The notes under the pieces: model-generated | The model's database searches: none | Told to the model about the DNA's origin: nothing | Seen by the model: only the letters and a program-made list of their open reading frames with translations | Assembly (NCBI RefSeq): GCF_963422355.1 | Contig: NC_085098.1 | Coordinates: 3,398,632-3,462,631, forward strand | Direction: 5' to 3' | DNA length: 64,000 nucleotides | Source: Corticium candelabrum | Lineage: Eukaryota; Porifera; Homoscleromorpha; Homosclerophorida; Plakinidae | Part shown: positions 53,769 to 64,000 of the stretch, in pieces | Layout of the letters: each line of letters begins with the position of its first letter | Position numbering within the stretch: the stretch's first letter is position 1 | Translations under genes and position numbers: made by a program

Positions 53769-54314
53769 TACTGTAGCTATTCGCCCATGCCGAAATAATG
53801 CCCATGTCCATATATATGCCCATATGCGACAGTTCAGAACTTTCAGCCCGAAAAATGCCCATGCACAACTATACGCCCATGCCCAAGTATAAGCCCAGGA
53901 TAAAACAAATTGTGGTCCGCAGAACATTCATCTTCGTCTCTGTGCGTTTGATGAGCTGGTGTCAGTGATGAGTAAAAGTGCTTACCGCTAGACTCATATC
54001 TTCATTGCAATTACCAATCCTGATGCTTTTGACAGGCTTCAGGCCGACCACTCTGGTTTGCGTGTGTAGTGTAGTTTCTGTGTGTATGCTGATGCTGTAC
54101 GGATACCAGTACCTTTGATCTTGCAAATGGATAATTGTAAGCATTTGTGGTATTTCTGTCATCAAGTGTTTAGATGATGACTGGCCAAACGACAGCATTT
54201 TGCAACCATGTATATGCTTGGGACCAAAATGACGCCCATGCCCTAGTATACGCTCAGAAAAAAGCTTTTCTTTTCTATACGCCCAGGACGTTATATTACG
54301 GGCGAATACGGTAG
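53769..54314. mobile_element. MITE with TTCGCCC ends
   Basis: Left end TACTGTAGCTATTCGCCC and right end GGGCGAATACGGTA are inverted matches with a 3-base gap. Inside, phrases such as TATACGCCCATGCCC recur near both ends, giving nested inverted copies. Noncoding. Confidence 0.6.
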
Positions 54315-54392
54315 TATAGTAGAGTATATTACAATGCAGTACAATACAGTATGCTATAGTATGGTATGGTATGGTACAGTACGGTACTGTAT
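54315..54392. repeat. Imperfect TATGG/TACAG pentamer repeat
   Basis: A short run of GTATGGTATGG and ACAGTACGGTAC-type units. Confidence 0.6.
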
Positions 54393-55059
54393 AATCAAGA
54401 CACTACTTTCCTTGTAATGGCTAGAAACATTTGTAGTGACTACGTCGTCCTATGTAGAAGGTTAGTTCAATAATTGCTATCAGTATGTCAGTCATTTGAG
54501 CAGATCAAAGAAAGAACTATAGTGATCACAATTCACAATACCATGTCAGTGGAGTATATATTTAACTTACTTGCTGACTCTCAAGCAGTCGTTCTGCTCT
54601 GGTCTCCACTACAATGCATTCTTTGTTGTTATACAAAGAAACAACACTGGACTCAATGTTGTATGTAATATCAGGCAGTATGCAAAAGGTGAAGAGCATA
54701 CCTAGTTGTCTTCGGTTTGCTTTTGCAGCATTTGGTGTCAGAATGCAGGCATTCATTTCTGATTCTTGTTTCATTTTTACTGATGGAACTGTAAGTGTCA
54801 GAACAAGTTTCCTTTAAATATTACTATTGCTGGTGGCAAAAGAGTTTACCTTGTTGAGCTTTGTCTTTGTGTGTTTCATTTTCTGCTTTTCTTTTGTAGA
54901 GTCTGCACACATTTAGGTATTTGTCAAAACAAAACTGACACCATTTTGTCTTTAACAAAGTAAATATGTACAATGTGTGTGCTTACTTGTTGCATCAGCA
55001 TGCGCATGTGTTTGCTCACATTTATTGGTATATGCACACAGTTTGTATACATAATGCCA

Positions 55060-57830
55060 CTAGGTCTTACCATTGACTACTGCAACTGTTTCTCCATTTT
55101 CCCATACTGTAACTAATTGTTTCAACAATTCTAATCGCTTGGTAAAGGTTAGTCCAGAGTCTTCTGAAGCTAGGGTAGATAATTTATTTGTGACTCTTGA
55201 AACAAGTTTAAATTTCTGAAACTGAACCAGAGCATACTGCAGGCAATGTTGTTGAAGTTCTAGCCATGTAATACAAACCTGAGGGAGTGGTTGTGCTAAG
55301 TTATGTGTTTCAGGCAATGGACTAGTAACAAGAGACACAGTCGACTGATTGCTGGCAAATCCTTTGAAAAGACTTTGTGCATTGACTTGAAGTAAGGCAC
55401 TGCATATAATGCTTGCTTGCTTCATCAGAGGTTGAATGAAATGCAGTGGGCACTTTCAAAACTGAAAGACTTGCATCATGATCTCGTTCTGACCGTAGTA
55501 CTCTCAGAATTACAAAGAACTTCTCAGTGAATGTTTCCATGGAGGAAAAGCAGGGAATGACAGCAGGGAATGACAGATTTTAATTTGGCATTTAGTGATT
55601 CAAGAAGTTGCCTGTGCTGTCTTTCATACCAATTGTACATTGCTTATGAATGGGATGCCACTGCTTGTTGAAGTAGTCGATTACAGCTGCAGGAGCATAG
55701 GTTTTGAAACGAGAATACAATTATGTATATTTTAATTCATTTGTGGCATATGCCATTTGCTGGAGAAGCTCCAAACACATGGTTCTCTGACCTGATGTCA
55801 TGCCCATTTTTTCACAAGAAATCTCTTGTCGAAATGACCTGAGAGTGTGGTAGAGGCAAATCAAAAGGTCAGCATTCGGAAAATTTGATGCTAGTATGTG
55901 TCACGTTCAGTCATGTCCTTGTCTGCCATCAAAACCTACACGTGACCACCCCAAATGCACATTAACAACACATTCTACAGCATTTAAAACCCACATAATA
56001 ACCTACCATATTGCTCTGTCAGTTCCTTGACGGTAACTTCTAAGTTGTTACAGGTACTGCCACTTTTCATTAGTGTAGATAAATTGCTCAGGTCCTTTCA
56101 AAGAACCACTTGGCCTGTTTCATTTGACAGTTTATCTTGAACCATCTTCTTGTTTGCTTGTAATGACAGTAACTTTTGCGCTTCTTGCTTGCCATCATTG
56201 GAAAGCTTTCTCTGTCGTAGTGGTTGTCTGAAGAGTTCCTATGAAAACAAGGTGCCGTTTATTGTCTTTAAAGTACTACAGCCAAGTGCAATGCAATATG
56301 CCATGCCTTTTAACTAATGAATGCAAGGATGACAGTAATTCTTACTTTGCTAATGTCATGATTATGCTGCAGGTTTATACCTTTGATGGTCAATTTCTGT
56401 CCATCTGTTGATGCTACAATTCTCACAAAACATGAGCATTCCATTTGAAAGGTTCTGCAATGTCGTGAAGTTGTGCATATAAAGGTGTTGAATAGCTATT
56501 TCGACAAACAAATAAGACTTACGAGTGATTAGGGCGTTTTCCTGTACCCCGTGACTGGAAATGATTCCACCATGAATACAGTTATACTGTAATTCTGAAA
56601 ACCTTAAGTCTGAACTGAAGTTCGTTTTAGTTGCTCGCTTCTTGGCAGATTCTAGTGACCCGGATCTCCTAATATAAAGTTGTACAAATGTTGCTCTCTC
56701 ATAACTAGAAATGCAGTGCTTTAGCTCTTCAAAGGAGGAAAATTCTTGTCCAGTTGTGAGCTGTGGAACTGTTACAGAAGAGATATCCAAGTGAGTAGTA
56801 GACAGACTTATTTCATTGCTATTCTCTGTACCTTCGTCACATGGTGCATTTTTGTGACCAAAACTGTCTTTTTCAGTTTTGCAGTCTTTCTGCTTCAGGC
56901 TATGTCTAAGTTTGCTTGCTTGATGTTGATATGAAATATGTTTGCTAAAGGACGATGCCATGGGTACAAGTGCAGACTTATCAATGATGTTTGTCACGTC
57001 AATAGTCTGAGTGGATATCCAACACGCTAGCACCTTGCTTAGGTAAGGTGAATATTTACTTGCTTGCCAAAATAGAGTCAAATTTGACTTTACATCATTC
57101 AGAGCCATGTGGGGTGAGCATATACATTCCCAGACATTTGTTGGGGTGAATGCAGAAATTGCAACAAATGTAAACGCTATTATTCCACATGCCGATGAAC
57201 ACTTTTGAACAGGAAAGTTCAAACAATTTCGAGGACAGACGTGTTCACCATTGGGGCCAAACATCGGCTTATGCATTGCAATCGTGTGACAGAACATTTT
57301 CATTTGCTTGCTAAGAACCCTCTTCAGTTCTAAAGAAACCTGCTGTGTTTCGACTGACAGATTGATGGGAATAGGAAAACCTAAGGGATCACAGTAGTAG
57401 GTAGTTCAGCACAGACATCTGTTACAGCTACCACCCAGTGATTTCCTCTTAGCAACTTGTTGGAAGCCATGGTGGTCTGAAGTAATTGATTTACTGAAAC
57501 GTTTAAGATCAAGAATGCAAGATGTACGTTTTCCTTGCCTTCTGCAGCTGCTAAAACAACTTCGTGCAATCGTGTTTTGTTACACTCAGAGAGAACTACG
57601 CACAGACAGTCTCTTGAACGTTGATTTAAGACATCAGACAAGTTTTGCAGAATGTCCTCTGTTAGCCAACGATTGCAAGTCAACATGGAAATTTGATGAC
57701 TGCTTAAGTTACCACATGTCATTATGGCAGATGCTGGTTGGTTCCACAACATGGTCTTGAATAGCTGGAAACTTTGGTTGTCGAGTGGTATCACATCCAA
57801 GAAGTCAGGAATGGTGAAATTTGTAGAAAA
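55060..57830 (-). pseudogene. Decayed ULP1 plus FAR1 plus MULE/ZSWIM3-like gene
   Basis: Minus-strand relative of the gene at 59284-63692, with an extra ULP1-like protease at its 5' end. Order: ULP1 (57800 down to about 57100), linker, FAR1-like domain (about 56760-56560, FSSFEELKHCISSYERATFV, YNCIHGG), LRQRKLSNDGKQEAQKLL with LQANKKMVQDKL (about 56240-56060), MULE remnant (about 55930-55560, MADKDMTERD, WHPIHKQ, MKDSTGNF), FFVILRVLRSERDHDASLSV (about 55500) and the C-terminal exon (55061-55300, KLSTLASEDSGLTFTKRLEL). Several stops and frame changes, and loss of the exon part with the first catalytic Asp, make it inactive as a transposase. Confidence 0.75.
57100..57800 (-). pseudogene. ULP1-like protease part of the minus-strand MULE
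   Basis: Motifs: CNRWLTEDILQNLSDVLNQR, SECNKTRL, RGNHWVVAVTD with the catalytic His, then in another frame YYCDPLGFPIPINLSVE with the Asp, and CSSACGIIAF with the catalytic Cys. The frame changes near 57410. The order, spacing and flanking text (LACWISTQTIDVTNIIDKS) correspond to those of the protease part at 29313-30200 (LATWIVSGKITVANITDKR). Confidence 0.65.
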
Positions 57831-59242
57831 TCAGTTTTTCTCAAGAGTGACGTAAGAAACAATTAAATAGAGAAACATTAAAGAACATGTTACCCCTAGT
57901 GCAGAATTAGGTAGACATCTTTGCAATGGAATTATGTTGCTAACAGGGCTACTGTTCTCATGGTAATGTTGACAGTTGTGGCACATTGATATTCTATTAA
58001 TGTCAGTTGCTGGTACATCCAAGTATAAGAATAATTAATTAAAAACTTTACTGCAGTTTGGAGCAGTGCCAATTACCATTAAACTTAGCACCATATAGTT
58101 GCCTAATGAACTGTTTAGATGGCCATGTGTGGCTTGCTCAGCTGACAGGTTATGAAGTGTTGGCATGCAACCCTAATCCTGAAGTAATATCAATTATGAA
58201 AAGTTTTCTATTGCACTATTTCTGAATTGCATAATTGTATGGTAGAGAAGCAAAACTGATAAACTAGTTTCGGAATCTAGAAAGTTGTGACATGATTTTA
58301 ATATTGATTGATTTAATTGAAAGATTTGAATGTGTGTGATTGCATATGATCTGTCTGATAGTAGTTTGCTTCATTTATATGACTACTCAACTTTACTCCT
58401 AGGACCATACTTTACTCATGCTGAAAGGAATTTTTTGTGGTAAGCTGATTATTCTGTTCAAAGAGGGAATTGAGTCGCAATGTATGAGGAACTAATTCAC
58501 AGTTCGGAAATCAATCATCAATGAGTGCTTCTTTAGAGGCTTCCCTAGAAGCAGTTGAATTAGGACAAGAGGAAGATATATTTATTGTCAATTCTGTATC
58601 TTCATTAAGCGAGAAAGAGGTGACTACTTTATACTTGAAGACAAGCTCCAATGCCCGGCTTTGCCCGGGTAATAGTTTAATCACACAAATTATTGATTTG
58701 CAGACACTGTTTGCTATTAATGACAGACAGACAGGACAGACAGACAGACAGACAGACAGGTCGCCTTTATAGGTAGAGATTATAGCAGAAAGTATCTAAA
58801 AATGCGTTTGCTGGTTGGAGAGGCAGAGGGGGTGTAGCCAGGTCACGTACAGTTTTTATAGAGATCTTTGTAGATTTCCAAACTCTCTGCTGTATAGTGT
58901 TGGTTATCATCCCTGTGCAAAAAAGTGCCAATCACAGCACAAACCAATTACACTAACTTATGCCCTTGTCAGCGCAACCCAAGCCAGACCACGTGGAAGT
59001 CAGGGCATATACCGGCTCAAAAAATTGGTTGAGACATGCTCAACCTGGAGCCCCCAGCTCTGGTGGTATCTTCCGCTGCACGTGCTGCAGCAGTTCTGTT
59101 GCAGTCGGCGGCCAATCGTTCTTGTCTGGCTACAGCGCGTTCCTCTACGCGAGTTCTAGCAGTGGTGTCGCGATTAATCTGAACGAAGTGGCTAGAGTGC
59201 CGGTACCGGTTCCGGAAGCGGAGGACTTGGAGTGCCGGTAAT
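57831..59242. other. Intergenic stretch between the two divergent MULE genes
   Basis: Just upstream of the ULP1 part a short minus-strand frame (57831-58022) with MCHNCQHYHENSSPVSN may be another exon. At 58650-58760 is AATGCCCGGCTTTGCCCGGG, a hairpin, followed by a (GACA)n run (58722-58760), a pairing often seen at short interspersed repeats. 58960-59240 is GC-richer and open in several frames without recognisable content. Confidence 0.45.
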
Positions 59243-59283
59243 TTGCACGTGACCGATGATGTCATGCTCATGAGTAGCAACGA
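59243..59283 (+). promoter_or_regulatory. Candidate promoter elements of the ZSWIM3-like gene
   Basis: GCACGTGACC (E-box) and TGATGTCATG (CRE/ATF-like) lie within 40 bp before the ATG at 59284. Confidence 0.35.
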
Positions 59284-62200
59284 ATGGCCGGAAGTCCGAC
59301 TGATTCCGCATTCTTTTCTGTTGGGAAAAGATTCAAGTCATTCGCCGACCTACAAGAGCGATTGTCAGCGTATGAGTCATCAACATACACAAAATTATGG
59401 CGAAGAGACTCGAGAAGTGTTGAGGCTGCCCGGAAGCGAATCAATCGTCCCCTTTCTGAAGCAATCACATACTACGAGGTGACGTATAGCTGCATTCATG
59501 GAGGCAAAAAATTCGCTGCCCGTGGTGAAGGAAAGCGGTCTACATCGTAAGTGCAGCTTGTGCGTTAGCAATTGTTTAGGAATCCAAGGACCTACACTTT
59601 TCCATGGTGATGGCTCAAATTGTGGCCCCCGGCTAAAATACTGTACATACAGTAGTCTCAGATAAAAAGAACAAATGTAAAAGAAACAGTAATTAACTAC
59701 GCTTGGCAAATACTGTTATTATATATATATATATATATAGTTGATCAGTGAAACCTTTGATGTAGTGTTACATCTGCACAGTACTGTACTACACTATTGA
59801 AAATACATAAATATACCCAGTATACATCATTGCTGCTTTACCGTCTTCATTCTTTCTTCACACTTTCTAAAGACAAAAATGTCTTTCAATGAAGCATGTT
59901 CAAAATACAGCAAGGCACGGGCTGGGTAAAAATGCTAAGATTCTCTCTCATCTATTAGTTTGTATCAGGGTGGCAGTGTAGATGCATTTGGATAGTCTAT
60001 ATTCTACAATTCTTAAGCAAATTTGAAAATTACCACATTTAATATCAACTAGTCAACAGTAAAATTAATATCAACAATTGTTGGGGTACAATTTCAGACC
60101 TTTGGTTGATTTGTTTTGTAAAATTTAACCGGTAACCTGAAACATATTTCTATATCATATTACATATAATTTTTTGTAATTTTATACAACCACAATTCCT
60201 ACATTTAAAACACGCCTAAAATTTTGTCATGCTCTTACTTCTGTACCGAAGTGCAAAGAAACGTTACTTGTGAGTGTTGCCTGACTTGAGTGCAGTATGC
60301 AAGCCATAAAAGAGCAACAGGATTTCCCTAAGATGTAGGCTTTACGATCAATTCCATAACAAACCATAATTAAATATTCCTTGTACATACAGTACTAAAA
60401 TAAACTTCAAAGGATAAGCAAACACACCAAACTGCACATAAGCTTAATTAATTGATACCAGAATTTTTGCTAATGCAAATTTCTCAACTTTAGTATTTGC
60501 ACTCAACACAGTTTTTCATTTTATTTTCCAATTACATTTTCATTGTGTTTTGTATTTTTTCTTTGTGCTTTCCATCAACAGGACTTTTAGGAAAGACTGC
60601 CCATTTGAATTGTCCCTAAGAGCTTCTGAAGATGGTCAATCACTAGTTGTGCGAAGATTTAAAGAGAGCCATAATCATGAAATATCAAGAGTAAGAATAA
60701 TTAATTCATCTTGTACATGTACATGTACTGTACCAACACATACCGTATTATCTCTAACATAAACGTCCTTAATTTTTCAAAGGGCCTGATAGATGTGACT
60801 TTATTAGAGACCAGACTGTGCCTTATGTAATTTCAATGTTGTTTAACTCAACATGCTTACATTAGCAATACAATTTAGCTATCATTTATTACCATCCAAT
60901 ACATTACGTTTGACTACTGGTAATAGGTACTTTGCGAGATGCGTGCTTTTATTGGAGACTGTGCCTTCATTCTTTGTATGAGGTCCCGTAGCGTGCTTTT
61001 ATTGGAGACGTAACTGTATTGGAGACCTGTGTTTATGTTAGAGACAATACGGTATTCACCAATATGGTAGCTGCATTAATACTAAATAGTATTATTTGAA
61101 TATTATAAACCTGTACAGGAACTATTGAAACAACTGCCTAGTCAGAGAAAGCTACCATTAGAAGCAAAGGAAGAAGCTGAAAAGCTAATAGAACTAAAAG
61201 CAAATAAAAAATGATTCAGAACAAGCTGGCAGAAATGACAGGAAATGTAGTGCTGCTAAAAGACTTGAGCAATATCAGTACTGGTATGAGAGCAGGAAAG
61301 ACAAGAAACAATTTAAATACAGCTGTAAAGCTACTGACAGACAAATACGGTACATGGCTGTTATGAACAGCTCTCCTTGAAGTTGCATTTTTTGTACGTT
61401 GTGGTGTTTTGCTTGTAGGAGCTATTGTGAATGTTGTCTTCAGTGACAATAACATGTTGCAAGGCATCTTCTTTCAGGATGAGAAGATGAAGCAGGCGTT
61501 TTCAGCATACCCGGAACTACTATGTATTGATGCGACTTACAAGCTGCTGGAATTGAGATTTCCTCTCTATATCATGCTTATAGAAGATGGCAATGGCCAT
61601 TCTGAAGTGGCTGCTGCATTCTTGTTATTAGAAGAATCCAAGGCATCAATTACATGTGTAGCAAATATTTTCAAAGAAAACAATCCTGAATGGTCGTCTG
61701 TAAGAGTGATAATGGCTGATAAAGACATGACAGAGAGAGATGTTCTTGCTGCCAGTTTCCCTTCTGCTGCTATTTTGATATGCTTATACCACACGTTGCG
61801 ATCGTTTCGAAGAGAGATAACGAAAGAGAAGATGGGCATTACCTCTGGCCAGCAAAGCACATGCCTTGAAATGGTATAGCAAATGGCCTATGCTCCAAGT
61901 GAAAAAAAGTACCTGGATCTGTATAGGCAGTTTCAAAATTGTGCTCCTCCGATTGTGTTGAAGTATTTTGATAATCAGTGGCACCCTATTAGGAAGCAGT
62001 GGACGATGGGAATGAAGTATAGCACAGGGAATTTCCTCAGCAACACCAACAATAGATTGGAGTCCCTGAATGCAAAGTTAAAATCAGTAATTTCCCGGTA
62101 CTCATCACTAGAAACATTTGTTGACAAGTTCTTTCTTATTTTACGAGTGCTTCGATCAGAACGAGACTATCAAGCAAGCCTGTCTACTCTCAAAGTCCCT

Positions 62201-63692
62201 GTAACATACCATTCTATCACTGATGCAGCATTGATTAACTATATGAAGTATCTTACACCTTATGCCTACAGATTTGTTGCCAAACAGATGGATATGAAGA
62301 CAAAGGTACAGCTCGCAAATGATGGCAACCAACATTACCATGTTGCATACAACGATAGTTCAATAGTAGTCATCCCTGCAACATGCCAGTGCATGACTTG
62401 GCAGTCAATGAGGCTGCCTTGTCGTCACATACTGGCATCTCGATCTGATCTTGGATTGAACATGTTCACTGAAGAACTTTGTGACAGAAGATGGTCTTTA
62501 GATTACTACAAATCTAACCACAGAGCATTTTCACCTATTGCTCATCAAAGCCCGTCTACAGCAACCATCGTTAGCTTTGAAACACCATCAAGAAAAGTAC
62601 ACTCTCAGGTGCGTTGTCAAAGTGATTCTCAACTGTTACATAACTTAGCACGTGTCCGTGTTGTAGTTTGAAAAATTCCGTCAGGCTTCAAAGATTGCTA
62701 CCAAACTTGCTAGTTTAGCTTCAGAAGCATCAGGAGTCAATTTCACCAGCAGATTGAATGTAATGAAAGAGTTGGTTTCTGCTTGGGAAAATGGACAAGA
62801 AGTGGAACTGATCAGTGGTAAGAGTCTGCTAGCGTCCATGCATATATGCAAACATATCGTTAACATCATACAGCCATATTAATTCTTTTGTGCCAATAGA
62901 TTCAACTGAAGGAGAGAAACATGATGAGGTCTTACAACTACTGCTTAATCTTGACAAACCTTTGACAGGTAATTGTCTGTCAGCATCTACGGATACCTGT
63001 GTATCTACATTCTTACATACCTACCTACCTACCTACATACTCTTGTTGGAGATACATGTATGGGTTAGGGGCACCAGCTCCTCAAAATCACTAGGGGATC
63101 GAACCTGAGTACTTCCGCTGACCTCTGCCTGAGTTGTTTTTAAGCAGACCTCCATGTATATTCCTAGGTGTGCACGCTGACTAACTGAAGTATTACTACA
63201 TGTAGGAAAGATGCACTTACAGTTCCTCAATATGACCCAAGTCAATCCGCATGATGTCCATGCAAAGTCAATCATCGACCTTCATAATACTTGCCATTAG
63301 CTTGATTGACTGACTGACAAAAACAAATCATTACACACAAGCTTTTGTTGCATACAAAACACTAAAGTTAAGAATATTATACACAAGCTTTTGTTACATA
63401 CAAAACACTAAAGTTAAAAATATTATCCATGACAGTTCTAGTCAGTACAATCACAGCAAACTGACTGACTGACTGACTGACGATAATTTATTAGACACAA
63501 ACTTCTACGTACAGAACACTAAAAGTTCAAGTCAGTAGAAGCACGGTCTCAGCGCTGATGGACTCACTGATCGAATTGATGAGAGACTACTAGTACATTT
63601 TATTAATTCTTTTGTGCCAATAGATTCAACTGAAGGAGAGAAACATGATGAGAACTTACACCTACTGCTTAATCTTGATAAACCCTTGACAA
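59284..63692 (+). CDS. ZSWIM3-like MULE-derived protein, nearly complete, with two lesions
   Basis: Exons: 59284-59546, 60582-60690, 61119 to about 61347, 61419-62608, 62667-62817, 62900-62968 and a second copy of the last at 63624-63692; all borders are GT...AG and phases agree. Domains in order: FAR1-like (KRFKSFADLQERLSAYESST, YSCIHGG, RKDCPFELSLRA, RRFKESHNHEISR), MULE DDE (LLCIDATYKLLELRFPLY, RVIMADKDMTERD, HTLRSFRREI, NNRLESLNAKLK) and SWIM finger (CQCMTWQSMRLPCRHIL). This matches animal ZSWIM1/3-like genes, derived from Mutator transposons. Two lesions: one A is missing in the run at about 61207-61212 (the minus-strand relative reads ANKKMVQDKL there), and a TAG at 61877-61879 interrupts the DDE domain between EMV and QMAYAPSEKK. 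It may be a young pseudogene, or the lesions may be sequence errors. Confidence 0.75.
59547..60581 (+). other. First intron of the ZSWIM3-like gene
   Basis: 1035 bp of AT-rich DNA between GTAAGT and CATCAACAG, including a short (TA)n at 59719-59740. It splits the FAR1-like domain. Nothing else recognised. Confidence 0.6.
60741..61054. mobile_element. TA-target MITE in the second intron of the ZSWIM3-like gene
   Basis: Inverted ends TACCGTATTATCTCTAACAT and (reversed) TACCGTATTGTCTCTAACAT, differing at one base over 20, enclose about 310 bp. The ends start and stop with TA, consistent with TA target duplication as in Tc1/mariner-like MITEs. Inside, GCGTGCTTTTATTGGAGAC occurs twice. Confidence 0.75.
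62885..63012 (+). repeat. Duplicated exon block, first copy
   Basis: About 125 bp including exon 62900-62968 (STEGEKHDEVLQLLLNLDKP) and its flanking splice sites. Repeated at 63600-63735 with about 85 percent identity. Confidence 0.8.
63332..63425. repeat. Direct repeat, unit about 45 bp, two copies
   Basis: ACACAAGCTTTTGTTGCATAC followed by AAAACACTAAAGTTAA, twice in a row; TGACTGAC runs flank it at about 63307 and 63464. Confidence 0.8.
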
Positions 63693-63735
63693 GTAATTGT
63701 CTAACAGATTTTACACATACCTGTGTATCTACCTA
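63600..63735 (+). repeat. Duplicated exon block, second copy
   Basis: Second copy of 62885-63012, including exon-like 63624-63692 with acceptor CCAATAG and donor CAA|GTAATT, still open (STEGEKHDENLHLLLNLDKP). Confidence 0.8.
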
Positions 63736-63864
63736 CCTACCTACCTACCTACCTACCTACCTACCTACCTACCTACCTACCTACCTACCTACCTACCTAC
63801 CTACCTACCTACCTACCTACCTACCTACCTACCTACCTACCTACACCTACCTACCTACCTACAT
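63727..63864. repeat. (CTAC)n microsatellite
   Basis: About 34 tetranucleotide units. A much shorter run of the same kind follows the first exon block at about 63018-63037. Confidence 0.97.
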
Positions 63865-64000
63865 CACAGTGGTTCACTGGTTTCAGTGGAGACACTTTTA
63901 TGTAGTGGCTGCATGCTCTCTATGGGAAGCAAGGCCTGAATTAGAGATGTGTGTAGGACAATGAAGCCTGAGAATATTACCAACAGACGATATTGTAAAA

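Noticed and set aside
58960-59280. Overlapping frames on both strands of 87-114 codons
   Set aside because: GC-rich promoter-side sequence gives open frames by chance; no domain, no splice support, no repeat pattern.
63697-63964. Tyr-Leu-Pro-Thr repeat protein frames
   Set aside because: Translation of the (CTAC)n microsatellite only.

Overview
The window is eukaryotic and reads as a compact, AT-rich, repeat-laden metazoan genome. Coding exons have clean GT...AG borders, there are many long CA/TG, TA and tetranucleotide microsatellites, and the transposon proteins (Ginger, MULE with SWIM finger, DGNHKLIR-type integrase transposase) are types known from early-branching animals. A sponge or cnidarian is the best guess, sponge preferred; this rests on family recall, not on a database search.

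Layout. 1-860: edge of an unknown minus-strand gene and a degenerate minisatellite. 1770-3542: a three-exon DDE integrase-type transposase gene that looks intact. 5664-10739: two inverted copies of a 2.2-2.4 kb non-autonomous DNA element; a third copy lies at 24410-26872. 10745-11262: a MITE. 11450-23995 and 39431-52465: the arms of one very large inverted duplication (about 12.5 and 13.0 kb, 15.4 kb spacer). Each arm holds, from outside inward, a gene for a cysteine-rich, probably GPI-anchored surface protein, a LINE 3' remnant, tandem-repeat-rich noncoding DNA, and a Ginger-type DNA transposon with H2C2 finger, integrase core, GPY/F, OTU protease and ULP1 protease parts. The two surface-protein genes point toward each other. 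The spacer 23996-39430 holds the third element copy, a 23-bp minisatellite, a possible promoter with exons, a decayed MULE with an upstream ULP1-like protease part (29313-33132), very long CA tracts and an unrecognised minus-strand gene (37615-38358). 55060-57830 (minus) and 59284-63692 (plus) are two divergently placed ZSWIM3-like/MULE genes; the minus one carries a ULP1 part and is heavily decayed, the plus one is nearly whole but has one frameshift and one nonsense codon.

The unifying theme is proteases of the ubiquitin/SUMO system carried by DNA transposons: Ginger (OTU plus ULP1) and two different MULE/SWIM lineages (ULP1) sit within 40 kb. The ULP1 parts of the two MULE lineages resemble each other beyond the catalytic motifs although their transposase parts differ, which suggests module sharing. 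The only convincing non-transposon genes are the duplicated surface-protein pair and perhaps the minus-strand gene near 38 kb. About half of the window is noncoding or simple sequence.
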